A DNA stretch of 64,000 bases from Hemicordylus capensis (GCF_027244095.1 NC_069660.1:105872834-105936833), one strand, 5' to 3'. Counted from the stretch's first letter, positions 34,147 through 46,262 are shown. The notes: a model not told the origin generated them from the letters alone. Made by a program: numbers and translations.

Positions 34147-34272
34147 CAATATCTATAACAACTGACAATAAAATTCAGCCATCCCAGGTCCTTGGGAAGG
34201 ACTCGATGTCTGGTTAAAACAAACCAGCCAATAACACCTGTCTGACTGTGTAAATAAATAAATAATAAAAAC

Positions 34273-34430
34273 AAACATGTAAAAAATCCAAACAGCTGAG
34301 GATGAAAGTGTGGCACCCCAAAGGCTGCTTAGTAATTCATACATGAACTAGGCTTTGGACTTGTCCTAGTGCCAAAGTCCCCATCACATCCACTGGCCCA
34401 TGAAGACTTTGTCAGATGTTTTCCATAGTT
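34273..34430. other. Short unique stretch
   Basis: Nothing identified between the R4 tail and the CR1 fragment. Confidence 0.4.
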
Positions 34431-34855
34431 CATATATAAGAACATAAGAATAGCCCTGCTGGATCAGCCCAAGGCTAATCTAGTCCAGCATCCTGTTTCA
34501 CACAGTGGCTTAGCAGATGCCTCTAAGAAGGCCACTGGCAAGAGGTGAGGGCACGCCCTCTCTCTTGCTGTTGCTCCCCTGCAACTGGTATTTAGAGGGA
34601 TATTGCGTCTGAGGCTGGAGGTGGCCTATAGTCAAGAGACTAGTTGCCATTGATAGACCTGTCCTCCATGAATTTGTCCAAGCCCATTTTAAAGACATCC
34701 AATTTGGTGGTCATCACCACATCCCGTGGCAAAGAATTCCATAGCTGAATTATGTGCTCTGTGAAAAAGTACTTCCTTTTGTCTGTCCTAAATTTCCTGG
34801 CCTTCCGTTTCATGGGATGATCCCTGGCCGGTTCTAGTGCTGTGAGAGAGGGCCT
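34431..34855 (-). repeat. CR1 LINE C-terminus and 3' end
   Basis: Inverted, the 3' end reads GGATGCTGGACTAGATTAGC and GCTGATCCAGCAGGGCTATTC, ending in TTCTTATG. The C-terminal coding trace has KRKYFFTEHIIQLWNSLPRD. It is 5'-truncated near 34855. Confidence 0.85.
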
Positions 34856-34939
34856 GCTTGACTGCCTGAAGCCTGCATTGCTCCCAAGCCCTAGCAATGA
34901 ACAAATCCTTTGAAGCCCTCTTCATGAAATTGGTGAGAT

Positions 34940-35988
34940 CCCTGTTCAATGAACAGCTCAGCCTGCTCCCCCTTCCCTCCTTATTAATCACTGCCATCCC
35001 TTTCCTAAGCCCTCCTTTCTTTCTTCTCTCTCTGTTTCTATCTAAATGTTTTATCAGGATTTGTTAGACAGCTGTAATTACTGATTGCACACAGGGGCAC
35101 ACCTAGATGATTTTGGCACCCAGAACAGCCCTTCTGCAAGCCCCCTGCGGCACGCTCCCCAAACCTACTTTTCGTTGTGGCTCACCGATGTGCCTTAAAA
35201 AACAAAAACAAACAAAAAACCAAAGCTGGCATGTGGCTGAGGGGTGGCTGTGGGTGCGGGGGAGCCAAGTAGTCAACCTCCTCCCCGCTCAGTGGAGGTG
35301 ATGGGAGGAGTGACTGCTGGGCGCATCCTCTCTGCCCAGTGGCTGCTGTGAACTGTGAGGTGCACCTGCGGAGTTCAGAAATAGATTGTCGCAAGCCTGT
35401 GACAATCTTTTTCTGACCTGTGCAGGCACACCTTGCAGTTCCCAGCAGCTGCTGGGCAGCGAGGACATGCCCAGCGGTCACTCCATCCATTGCTGCCACT
35501 GAGAGGGGAGGAGGTTGACTACTTGGCTTGACACCCACCCACCCCCTCCCAGGCATCCCTCGGCCACATGGCAGCTTTGTTTTTGTTTTGTTTTTTTAAA
35601 AGGCACGTAGGCGCGGGGTGGCTGTAGGAGGCCCCTCGGGGCACCCCCGGACCTTAGAGGCCATGGACCAGGGCCCCAAAGTCTGGGGGTTAGAGCATCT
35701 CTAATTGCACATCCACACCAACACATTTGATAGTTAGGCACATTGCATTACACTTTGAATTGGAAACATGTTTAAATTGGATGACCTGTTTGAATTTTAT
35801 CATTACGCGCAACTTTCTATAATAAAGCCCATTGAACTTTCTGAATGTGTCTTCCTCTGTCTCTGTTTGTGCGCCTAGATCCTACATGGTCACCATCTCC
35901 AAGAACTAATTCAGTTTATGTATGATGTGACTTTGTCTCTTTCCCTCTGAGCATATATAGAGTGCAAAACCAGGTGTAGCTTACAACA
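34940..35988 (-). mobile_element. LTR-like fossil, copy 2, split by a foldback hAT element
   Basis: Similar in inverted orientation to 17210-17610. The end at 35988, inverted, begins TGTTGTAAGCTACACCTGG, and the TATATATGC word follows. It is split at 35092-35703 by a hAT foldback. It is an old copy without a coding region; the far boundary toward 34.9 kb is unclear. Orientation is a best guess from the TG terminus. Confidence 0.4.
35092..35703. mobile_element. Foldback hAT element (612 bp) with perfect target duplication
   Basis: Flanked by the exact 8-bp repeat ATTGCACA at 35084-35091 and 35704-35711. Most of it is one long imperfect palindrome: the arms about 35180-35385 and 35400-35610 both carry AGCCAAGTAGTCAACCTCCT (one inverted) and the short A-rich AAACAAAAAC block. 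The left end is CAGGGGCACACCTAG and the right end, inverted, TAGAGATGCTCTAACCCC. No transposase is present. Confidence 0.9.
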
Positions 35989-36598
35989 GCAGCTACACTG
36001 CTTCAGCTCCCTCTCTGCCAAATCTCAGCTGTTTGGGGCTTCTAGAGGCCTCTCTGCCATTGCAGGCCTCCTTGAAGCTCTCCCCAAGACCCCAGTCCCT
36101 GACCCTGCCAGAAGCTCTCTAGTCTAGACTGGAAGCAGAGTGGCCAGTGCTGGCTTCTCACCGGAGCGCTGTACACACCTTCTGCCCTCCCTGCCCTGCA
36201 GCCCTGGGCTGTGCTGAGAGCCTGTTCCTTCCTCCTCCTCAGTGCCAGCATTGGAAGGTATGGGATTCCTATTTTATCACTATTCCCCCTTGTCTGTTTA
36301 AGGAAATGCTTGCTATAGGGCTTTTATATCAGGCACAGATGTAGGGCAGGCTGGGAGGGCTCTGAATACTCAGTTTGAAATAGATTGGACACATTGTTGA
36401 TTTTTAATAGTTTTTTGAATGTTTCTAAAACATCAAAGAAAGTCCTATCAGTGGCTTGTTTCATGGCAGAAAATTAAAAAAACTTCAGGCACTGAAGTCC
36501 CCCCATTGGGCCATAATTCCAGCCCCATGTGGAGGAATCTGCCCTTTGCCTTCATAAGAACAGGTACAGCACCCCAATTTTTGCTCCACCCTTTAGAT
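35989..36598. other. No recognised feature
   Basis: Intergenic; pyrimidine-rich, no gene. Confidence 0.45.
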
Positions 36599-36965
36599 CA
36601 GTGTTTCTCAATCACCCGTCCATGGACTGGTGCCGGTCCGTGAGGGTACTGGTCCATCACGTGTAGAGGGGTGGGGCCTGAGATCCACAGAGCCTGACCA
36701 TGCTCTATGGAGCTTAGTTCTAGGCAGGCAGCTCTCGCTCCTGGATAACGATCATTTAGCTTCCTTGTATGAACATTATCCAGCAATAAGGGCTGCCTGG
36801 AAATGAGCTCTGGAGAGTTCCCGGCTTTGGCCCCTACCGGCCCAAAATCATTTTGTGTGGCCTGGGGTGGGGGGTGAGTGGCGACCTCTTTACTAACTGC
36901 TGCTCCAAGAAACTGCACATGAAGAATGTACCGGTCCATTACTCTAAAAACATTGAGAAACACTG
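36599..36965. mobile_element. hAT nonautonomous element with perfect target duplication
   Basis: Starts CAGTGTTTCTCAA and ends TTGAGAAACACTG, a 13-bp perfect terminal inverted repeat. It is flanked by the exact 8-bp repeat CTTTAGAT at 36591-36598 and 36966-36973. It is 367 bp long and noncoding. Confidence 0.93.
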
Positions 36966-37429
36966 CTTTAGATCACCTGGAATGACTGAGCATAGAGCTT
37001 TGATACTGAGCACAGATGTAGGGAGGGCAGGGGGAGGGCTCTCAATATTGAATATGAAATGGGACAAATTGTTGTTTTTAAAAATAATTTTTCCTACTGC
37101 AGTAAACCTGCCAGAAAGAGTTCTCTCTATCTACTTCACACCTAGTGAAAGTGGGGTTAACTGTAAACAGCTGAATAAACTATATTTATTTTGTAAATGC
37201 ACTATGCTGAAGTTGGTTTGCAATCCAAAATGTCCAAGTGAGAACTGTGAAGCAAGGGGCATGTGTTAACTTTTCCCCTTATAAATGCACTATATGTTCA
37301 AGCTGGTTGGACATGTCTAAAAACCTCCCTCACATTATTTACATGGTATTTCATCAGTCAGTATGATTCTGTAATCATATGAAATGTTAAGGGTCCCCCA
37401 CACCCCACTAGGGAAAGCCCTGTCAGCAA
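36966..37429. other. No recognised feature
   Basis: Intergenic, AT-rich; nothing identified. Confidence 0.45.
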
Positions 37430-38365
37430 TTTCATATTTGAGTTCCTTCAGAACTCTTGGGTGGATGTCATTTCACCCTGGCGATTTGTTAATTTTTTAG
37501 TTTTTCAAGACAATTTAGAACCTCCTCTCTTGTCACCTCAAATTGGCCCAGTTCTTCAGCCTCCAAGCCTGGGAAACTCAGTTCCCAAGTGAATATATGG
37601 CCAATATCCTCCACTGTGAAGACAGAAGCAAAGATCTCAGTCGGCTTCTATGCAATCTCTTTATCCTCCTTAATAATCCCTTTCACGCCCTCATCATCCA
37701 AGGGTTCAACATCCTCCCTTGCAGATTTTCTGATATATTAAATACTTGTGTGTTATTCCCCTTCACACTTCTAGCTATATGCTCCTCAAACTCTCTTTTT
37801 GCATCTTTTATTATCTCCATGCATTTCTTTTGCCAGTTTGTGTTCCTTTCATTTTCTTCATTTGAGCAGGACTTCCATTTTCTGAAGGTTCTTCCCTTTT
37901 ATGGTTTCCCTGACTGACTCTACTTGTTAACCACACTGGTGTCCTCCTGAACTTGGTTGTACCTTTACTCCTTCTTGGTATACATTCCAACTGAGCTTCT
38001 ATTATTATGGTAAGTTCCATGCTTTCATGAGTGATTTGACCCTCCCGACTTTCCCTTTTAGCTTCCTTTTTACCAGTCCCCTTATTTTAGAGACGTTTCC
38101 TCTTCTGAAGTCCAGTACATCTGTATTGGACTTCCTTGGTAATACTCCACTTGTATATAAGCTGAATTGGATTACACTATGTTCACTGTTCCCCAGTGGT
38201 TCTCCAACTCTGATATTTCACACCAGGTGCTGGGCACCACTCAGGATTAAGTCCAAGCTTGCCTCTGTCTGCACTCTCCCACTCAGAGAATTTACAACTC
38301 TTACTAAAAAGGCCAGAATTGGAGCCATGAACATGTTAGGGTTAATCAAATTCCAAAACTTGCCT
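37430..38365 (-). pseudogene. CR1-type LINE, endonuclease end to start of reverse transcriptase
   Basis: Read on the minus strand: LILSGAQHLV and IRVGEPLGNSEHSVIQFSL (endonuclease end), then WQKKCMEIIKDAKREFEEHI, and finally LKINKSPG...DIHPRVLKEL, the CR1 start of reverse transcriptase. It is heavily decayed, with several stops and frame changes, and is older than the CR1 copy at 28-30 kb. Confidence 0.75.
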
Positions 38366-41300
38366 GTGGTGGGAAAGGCCTAGATTCTTAGCCACTCTGC
38401 TCTTGTGACAGAGATAGAACACACCTGTGATCAGCTGGCTTAAGAAGCATGTGAACTTTGTTAGTCTGGTCACAACCAATGCTGATTAATGCTCCTGCTT
38501 GCTTTCTCCCCAGAGAATCGAGTATATAACCATGGTAACTGAAAGCCTCTCTTCTGCCTGCCCTAAGTGATATTTTCCCCTTCGTAGCTGTGTGTGTTTG
38601 TTGCTTTTTGCCACACAGGTCTGCCTTGCTGTATGAAACAAAAAGCAGAATAAATTAGATAGCAAATAGCTTCCTCCATTTCTCATCAGAATAGTAAACT
38701 CCAATGACATCAATTCATGGTGCCCATTTTGTATAATGGTAGTTGGACTGCCTCCAAGAGAACTTACCCACATTAATATGGTGGGCAGTATAGTGGTGAT
38801 ACCAGGAATCAGGCAATGTTGTTATTTTTACTTTATTAAACCCAAAACACAAACTGACTGATCCAATAAAATAACAGAAAAGAGGATCAAATAATAAATA
38901 TAAGTGTAAACTATATTGAAAGTGATGAAATCTTCTAAACATGGTAATGTAAATAAATAATGTGTGGGAAAATTACTAACAGAACATGAAATGCACAAAA
39001 CAATAAATCCGACAGGAGAACTGGGTAGTCAGTAATAGATGTCCAAACTGGATGTAAGAAAAGAATTAGATGTAAGAACAGCAGCACCCTGGTGATCACT
39101 GTTTCAAACTCCTTTTTCAAGTGTTCATAAGTAATATAGTCTCCCATAACTATCCATAAGATCTTCATTAGAACTTCAATGTTGCAAAATCTTCTTCATA
39201 GGGGACCACAGGTCTTCCCCATTCTATAAAATATACATACATTCATCCATATAAGTGAAATTAGTGGAAATTGATGCAACTCTTACCAACACTTGAAAAA
39301 GAAGTTCGAAACAGCGGCATCACCGGAATGCTAACTACAAGACAGCAGTCTAATTAAACATGGATATGGACCTTGTGCTTATCTAGTCCTAACAGTAAGA
39401 AACTCTTTCCAAAGAAAGAGTGGCCTAGTGAAAGTTGAGCTTCTTAGCAACCCACTATGGGCTCTCCAGCAGCTACAGTTTTGCTCAGAAGCAGCCCCTG
39501 AACTGACTTCTTCCCTCTCAGCCCCTCAAGTCTTTTAGCAGACATCTTAAGATACAGGACAACCTAACTCCAATTCCAACTCTTTGTGTTGACTTCTTGT
39601 TTTCCTCCTACTCTTACTTTTCTATCTTCTCCCAACTACAACAGCTACAGTGCCAGATAACAGGCCTCTGTTGGGTTATATCACAATCCCCAGGATCTTT
39701 TTGGCCTTGCTGTTCTGTTTGTCTGCATTAGGTTTGTCCACCTTTCCAAAGAAATGTGGGATTGTTAAAAAAACACTCCTACCACATCACTGGACTTCCA
39801 GAAATTTCAGTCCAGCACAGGCTCTTCAAGGAGCTACAGCTCTCAGAAAGACCCTGAGATAGAGACAAGGCGTGTGTCAGGCTGTGCAGACTGGGTTTGG
39901 CCGAAGAGCTCAGGACCTTGACACAATGATGGCCAGTTATGCAGGGAGAAAAAGCAGGATTTGCATTCCTCCCCTCCAAACACTCACAAACTAAGAAGCC
40001 AGCAAAAGATCAGATTTACCAACAGCCAGCCTACCTGTTCTCTAACCAAATGGTGATCAGATTCTTCTGAGTAGCTAAAAGAGAAAGACTTCTACACCTG
40101 CTGGGGACTCTGATTGGCTGCTTGAGGAGTCAATCAGCCTAGCCCCTCTCTGATTGGTTTACAGCATGGTCTTAGGACTACCCACTGGGTGCAGGGGCGG
40201 GGGGAGTGAGCATGCTTATTGACTCATACCTTATTAATCTTTTAAAAGATCTGGGGTTTTCATTTGTCTGGGGCTAGTGTTGCACACCTCACAATTCTTA
40301 TAGCTGTACCAGGCTGCAGAAAAGAACACAGGCAAACAATGGAGGGAGGTAGTAGGCACACAAAATGGACGGAAAGACAACATGGCTGACTGATAAATTT
40401 AAGGTGAGCACTGCCCACAGATAAGATCTGCCCCTGCTGCCTCCTAACTTAGAGGTCCCCCCACCCCCTTATAGTATAATATGTGGCTTCTGAAAGATTA
40501 TCCATCAGTTCCTGGTGGATTTATTTCCAAATGTTTACCATGAAAATGAGATCTCTTTTGTGTTCAAGCTAGACTTTCTCTCTTTGTTGCACTTCCCCTA
40601 CAACAGGATGGCAGCTGAAGTTGATTAAGGCTAACAACTATGCAGTTTTTGTGCAGTTCTTTTGTGATGATCCTCTATTCTGTGACAGCTTTAGAACTTA
40701 TTATTTCTACCACACAAAACCTTCTACATAGTTTGCAGGACAACCATCTTGTTAAAAAGGATAAATTCTAGAGGATAAATTATAATCATTCCCTCAGTTA
40801 CACATTTTGTAGGAGGGAAGTCTCAGTCCTAACTATAGTTTAGGGAAGAAAAATCTCATCCTTCCTTGCAAGGCACCTAATTTCCCCTTCATTATCTTAT
40901 TTTCCTATCCTCCCTCTCTGTCCCTTAAGGAGGGACATTTTCCTTTCCTGCTACCTCTCCCCCCCCCCTTCAATTAAGAAAAAGTGTAGGAGGTGCTCAC
41001 TGATTGGAGGGCTGCACTGACTTCTTGTGCAGTTCCGGTAGGGGTTGGGGGAACGAGCTTAGAATAAACCCTGGTAAGGTTTTTCATAAAATTGCATCAA
41101 AGAGCAGTAGAGTTGGAATTCATTCAGAATCAATTGCTTTACTCAGGAATTTTGCAGCCATGCTAAGATCAGAAGCTCTCTTTGAGCCAAATAGACTACA
41201 ATTTGTGTACCACTACATAACTGTTATGTAGAGTTATTCACATGTTTTGATCAACACAGATACAGTGATACACTTACTAGCTGTGTCCTGCATTTCATGT

Positions 41301-41495
41301 ACCCAGGTTCACTTTTTAAATGAAAGCAGTTCATTGAGTGTTCATTTTTAAAAACCATTCACAGAAGTGTATGCAACTGTGTACATACTTCAACTGACTG
41401 GGCAAAAAGACTCCCTTTAAAGTGGCAACTCTCTTACATTTAGCAGGGGGAGAGTAACAAACCCCAAAACATCTCTCCAGTGGCTGCTGCTGATG
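38366..41495. other. Long stretch with no gene recognised
   Basis: Contains scattered TATA-like and AATAAA words (for example near 38520 and 38650 on the plus strand, and AATAAA on the minus strand near 38835) that could belong to an unrecognised old repeat, but no boundaries are seen. Open frames are short and carry no family motifs. Confidence 0.4.
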
Positions 41496-41640
41496 TCTAC
41501 CTTATGTTTCCTTTCAGACTGTGAGCCATTTGGGAACAGGGAACCATCTTTCTTATCTATCGTCTATGTAAACTGCTTTGAGAACTTTGGTTGAAAAGCA
41601 GTAGTAGCAATAATAGATATCTGGACTGGATGGAAATATC
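41496..41640 (+). repeat. L2-like LINE 3' end
   Basis: ACTGTGAGCCATTTGGGAAC, TATGTAAACTGCTTTGAGAAC and AAAAGCAGTAGTAGC match the L2-type 3' end also seen at 55.7 kb. Confidence 0.65.
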
Positions 41641-43921
41641 TGAATAAGAATATATCTGAATAGGAGCAAATCGGCTTGAATACAAGTAAATTCTGTCTTC
41701 ACAGAAACTTTGCAATCACTGATTGTGTAAGTGGTAGAAGTGGATACATGCATAATGCCTCTGTGCCTACTTTTTCTCTACGGTCACAATCCTCAGAGCC
41801 ACCCAACCTCCCCGAGGTCTCCCTGAGAGGCAGCTTTGAATAGCACTAGAGCTTCCCTCCGTGACTAAGCAGTCAAGCCAATTGTCATGCACACGACCAA
41901 CTTTTGGGTCGGGACACTTGAGAAACCAGGATGGAGGCTCCTACATGCAGCCCCAGCAGTAACAGAGTTGAGGGAGGCAGGGAGGGAAGAGGGACAGAGC
42001 ATACAGAGGAAGCCGAAAGCAAGCCAGAGACCAGCCCTGCCCAGCCCACTTGACTTCCATCCAGAGAGCCATGCTGGTGGCAGTGCAAAGCATCCCTTCC
42101 CTTAGCCAGGCAGGCAGCATTGCAGATGGGTGGGTACTAGTGGTGCCTGTGCCTCCCAAACCTGGTTTACTCATGCAGGAAGCCACTCCCTCCCCCCTCA
42201 AGGATTGGTGCTCTTCAGTGGCTGCCTAGGTCTGCCTAGTGGACAGGTCGGACCTTTGGTTAGGCACATTTAAACCATAGAAGTCATGAGTTTAAATATG
42301 CTCAGCTCTATGTAGGATTAAACTGCAACCAGTTGCTTCAGGGCAGGGCTCCTCTCAAGTTCTGAAGCTGCAGGAAGGAGAGAAAGTTTTTCCCATTGCA
42401 AAAGCAGCATGTGCTATAATTGTAGAGAAAAACCAAATCCATTCATTTGTCCAGTTGACAGAGTCTCAAAGGGATGGACGAGGACCATGGAACACATTCC
42501 TTCCTCTCTTATGAGGGTTCACTTTTCCTAGCAAGTATTCAAGCTGCAGAAGATTTATATTCATGTTAAACTTTGGATTACTCTGTACTACAGCCAGCAG
42601 AGGGCAGCAAATACTGTAGTTTCAATATAGTGGACAGAGTCACCAACCTTTAAATTATAGAGAAAGCAGGTGTTCAGGGAGAATTTGCACCCCATTTGGC
42701 TGGCTTTTAATGAACACCTTCTGCTTAGGATGGAAAAGCCATTTATACTTAGGAGCTTATCTGGGGTGAAAATTGGCATCAAGAGGGGCAGAAAGCTGCA
42801 TCTTCACAACCATTACTGCCACATTCATTGGTGAAGGTTAGGAGCTTGGGTCAGCAGAGTGGCCTCTGGAAATGCCCAGTCCCTGCAGAACAGCAGAAAT
42901 GGCTGCAGCCTTTTCTGCCCCCGCCTCCCCTCCCACACAGAGGCAGCACTGATTCTGTAAAATGAAAGGTGGTGAAATCCTGCTCACTTGGAAGCCACCA
43001 CATTTACTGTGAAAACCATTATCCTTATTCGTAGCTGTGTTAAGGTTACTCTGTGTAAAGAAAAAGGTATTCTGTACAAATCCCCATACACTACTGTAAT
43101 GGAAATAATGAATATTATTCCATGCCTCCATTTTCCTCCCCCTGTGTTGAATTATGAATGGCATGCCTTTCAGGAGAGGAATCTACTATCTTGTACTTTG
43201 TAAAGTATTGTGTACTTAGATGGTGCTATTATTTTGTTTCAGAACTCCAGGGCTGGTTCTTGGCACCAAGGACAGTTTCCAGAATTTAGCCCCAGAGAGC
43301 TCATTTTAAGCATTAGCTGAAGAAATTGGCGAATGCTGTAGTTAAGAGAGTAGCTGTAGCTATGCCCGGTACTTGCAATATGCAGTGGAGAACATGGCCA
43401 GGAGCATGTCCACCCCTGCCCCCAACAGCGTATTGGTGGGACATTGCATCAATGAGTGACCGTAACAATGTTTCACTAGGAATCAAGAGATGGTGGGGAA
43501 GGCTCTGTTTTGGCAAAAACCAGATGTATTTCTAGGAACAAAAGGTGCTCTCTATGCATTAGAGCCACAATGTAGGAGTAATCCCCCACCCCCCAGGGTA
43601 TCTCCCATGGTGCAGCTGATATTTAGAAGCCTGCAATGAAGTAATTGGGTTCAGTTGTGCAGGATTTTACCACACAGTTGTCCCCAGTGGGCAATTTCAA
43701 AACAAAAACAAAAGATGAGACTTTTGTTTGCTTGCACAAGTCACCTGGAAGAGTCTGTGCATCCTACATCCACCATCCTTTTGTGGCTACTGGTGCCTAC
43801 AGAGTGTCTTGCCCCAAAGCTCTCAGAACCCCAAATGCTCTTTATAACAGAACATGATTGGACCAATTAGAAATGGAACTTTCTTTGAAGCAGGAAAATA
43901 TCTCATTTCTGGGTGTTCAAA
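41641..43921. other. Intergenic, no gene recognised
   Basis: Frames here are short and show no domain. No repeat boundary was identified. Confidence 0.45.
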
Positions 43922-44047
43922 CAGTGTTCCCTGTAGTCAAGCAGTGTTGACTACAACTCCCAGAATCCCCAGCTAAATGCCTTTTGGTTAGGGATTATGG
44001 GAGTTGTAGTTAACAACATCTGGTAGTCCCTGTTAGAGGGAACACTG
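43922..44047. mobile_element. Palindromic hAT MITE
   Basis: Starts CAGTGTTCCCT and ends AGGGAACACTG, a perfect 11-bp terminal repeat; the interior pairs CAACTCCCAGAATCCC with GGGATTATGGGAGTTG. The flanks TGTTCAAA and TATTCAAG agree at 6 of 8 positions. Confidence 0.85.
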
Positions 44048-44354
44048 TATTCAAGTCCCTGCAGCAAGGCTGAACCTGTAAGAATCTGTTCAAAACTTCT
44101 ACCTTTGCTCAATAATTTCCCAGCCAGGTGAAATGGTATAAGCATGCAATGACTTTTATTCAGAAGTTGTTGTGTTTACTGAAGGAGTTTTTCAAATGCC
44201 AATACCTTATTTGCCTAAACAGTGTGGCCCAGGGGAATATTAGTTCTCCAGCAGATGTCACCACCCTCTCTGCTGTGGACACTATTTTTACAGATAAAAT
44301 TGAAGTGCATGGACTAAAATATAGTAACAGGTTTCTCTCCAAAGGAGGTCAGCA

Positions 44355-45182
44355 AGATCCATGATATTGTATATTTTATTCATAGTACAAAAAGATCTAC
44401 AGTATTCTTCAGGCTACTTGGAGCATTTATTTTTTAAAAAAGAAAAAAACCCAAGTTTTCAACCACACCTCCCCCTCCCATCAGTTCCATAGACTGTGCA
44501 TCATACAGGTAAACAGGACTTTTAAGGGAGGGCATATTAAAAGATATCTACACCAGAGAGGCTTGTTAGTGTTCAAGAAACACATACACGTGCACATAAG
44601 GTTCAACTTTCCAGCTGAAATGCCCCTTTTGTACCAAAAAAGGGGAGGAAACCACTACAAAAGGCAGTGTTACACTAGACTAGAAAAGTCATGGGTGTAT
44701 TTAAAGTACATAAATACTTTCTGAACTGGCTACTTGTGATATAAACAAATTAAAAAAATGGTTACATACAGAGCCACTGGCACTGGGGAGAAGGAATAAA
44801 ACTGATTTAGGAAGCACATAGAAAATTCAGATTTCCTAAGAATATCCATAGCAGAAGGAGCAGCAGACACATTGGTAATGAATGAGATTGACCCAGAGAT
44901 CATACAGAGAAATGGGTACCTTTTAAATTCTGGGGTTAGTTACAAACTAGGAGTGTTGTGAAGAATGTCCAAAAATGGACATCAGCCCTCTTCTCCAAGA
45001 GAGACACCATCAATAAAGAAGCATTTCCAATTGTTCCTGACATCTCACTACCATTCTGTGAGAGTGCACTGTCCATATTGGGCACTTTGGGGATGACTCC
45101 AGAAACAGATCCTCACAGGAAAATACTGCCATCATCCTGTGCGTCATCCTCAGTTTCTGCCTAATGAGTTGTCCTGTAGTAA
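44355..45182 (-). other. WLS: WLS 3' untranslated region with AATAAA at 44380-44375
   Basis: About 0.8 kb between the stop codon and a canonical AATAAA hexamer on the minus strand, 44380-44375; cleavage would fall near 44355-44360. No coding sequence lies in it. Confidence 0.65.
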
Positions 45183-45292
45183 TCATTCCTGGGCCTCTTT
45201 GCGAGCCAGTTTGTAAACCTCTGTTGGTCCATCCACGTGAGTGATTGTGGTAGTGAGCTGAAAGTCTTCTCCGCTGCTTACTCCAAGGTCAC
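45183..45292 (-). CDS. WLS: WLS last coding exon (C-terminal tail)
   Basis: Encodes the cytosolic tail DLGVSSGEDFQLTTTITHVD, then GPTEVYKLARKEAQE and TGA (45185-45183). The final KEAQE is the Golgi-to-ER retrieval signal described for Wntless. The acceptor is TCTTTCAG at 45300-45293; the exon begins in phase 1 and completes a glycine codon begun in the previous exon. Confidence 0.95.
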
Positions 45293-45851
45293 CTGAAAGA
45301 TTAAAGTCACGTTTCAGACAAAAGCATAGTCTTGGTGTGGGGATAGTCACAGTGGCAGCTGCAAGGCTTTGAAGGGAACATGGTTTCTGAAGAGTTGATA
45401 TTAGAAGAAAAGCATTTTTTAAAGTGCCAATCAAAATCCAATAAATGGGTAGGGCTCTCAAAGAGAATTCCTAACATATGTACATGTGAATGAGTGACAC
45501 TCTCCAAAATCCAGAGTCTTAATACACTTAATACACTTGTTCTACTGAAAGTCTACCTATTCAAGTAATAATGATGGGCCATAACACTGAGTGACTAGAA
45601 TGGGAAACAGACTGACCCCACTAAACAGAACTATGCATACATTTCTTTTCCACTCCCCATCACAGTTGTGTTTCCACAAGATAGGTTGTTTCCAGTTACA
45701 TTCAAATACAGAGTGTTCATTAGCAGCCACAATTCCAGGGCAGTGCAACCAGGCCTGTAATGATAGGGTTCGCCTAAACACACAGAAGCCCCAGTCACAT
45801 AATTATTGGTTAGAGAGTTCCCACTAAAAGTTGTGTCTAGTTTCATCTCAC

Positions 45852-46005
45852 CATCTGACTGATCTTCACCGTACTTTTTGTGTGAAGGAGCATACAAGAA
45901 CATCAGGGCAAAGACATAAAGATTCCACATGCCATAAACCCCTGTGAAAAAGGCACTGTATGCTTGAAATTTCCACTGGCCCCATTTCCACTGGCCCTCG
46001 AACAG
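45852..46005 (-). CDS. WLS: WLS penultimate coding exon (last membrane segment)
   Basis: A 154-bp exon encoding [20 protein letters not shown], then [20 protein letters not shown] and [11 protein letters not shown]. It contains the last transmembrane helix and the beginning of the tail. The acceptor CTCTGTAG ends at 46006 and the donor GATG|GTGAGA starts at 45851. The luminal stretch before SAFFTG differs from the human GGVTVQVN: it contains a near-duplication (GGCCAGTGGAAAT twice, 15 bp apart), but total length is unchanged. Confidence 0.95.
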
Positions 46006-46145
46006 CTACAGAGGAGAAACAGCAAGTATAAACAAGCAATGAATTATATGTGCTTCGAGACAGAAAAGGTAACCAATTTAAGCCATGACACAAGCAGAAA
46101 AGCCCTTTCTAGAACACACTCACATGCCCTATTCCACCAGCAGTA

Positions 46146-46262
46146 ATTCCAATGCATGGCGATATTTTATTTAGAAAGTTTACATATCACTTCTCAGCAA
46201 AGAATCATGAAGCAGTTTACATTAAAAAAGGAATGAGGAGATGGTTCCCTGCATAATACAAT
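46146..46262 (-). repeat. L2-like 3' fragment in WLS intron
   Basis: Inverted, TGTAAACTGCTTCATGATTC and a TAAATAAAATA-type tail resemble L2 3' ends. Weak. Confidence 0.35.

Larger units (their letters stand above)
30569..34272 (+). mobile_element. R4/Dong-type non-LTR retrotransposon, nearly complete
   Basis: About 3.7 kb. It has a 5' leader from CCCCCAGTGAGGCACTACC, one long coding region (about 30802-34143), and an end in TAAATAAATAAATAA. The order is N-terminal lysine-rich region, reverse transcriptase (FAWIDYKKAFDSLPHTW; LLYMDDLKLYG), thumb, a zinc knuckle CRLCKEADETVDHLISCC, then a restriction-like endonuclease (YKQRHD...W, TPDI, VKIIDIAIPGD, KITKYKDLQ). This order and the absence of an N-terminal endonuclease place it in the R2/R4 group. 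It sits in an AAC/TAA simple repeat, as the Dong element of the silkworm does. Breaks: TAA at 31579-31581, TAA at 32275-32277, TGA near 32374, a frameshift near 33010 and another near 33825. Confidence 0.85.

Noticed and set aside
38366-38830. A third LTR-like copy, from TATA-like and AATAAA words
   Set aside because: No second copy, no defined ends and no flanking duplication could be seen.
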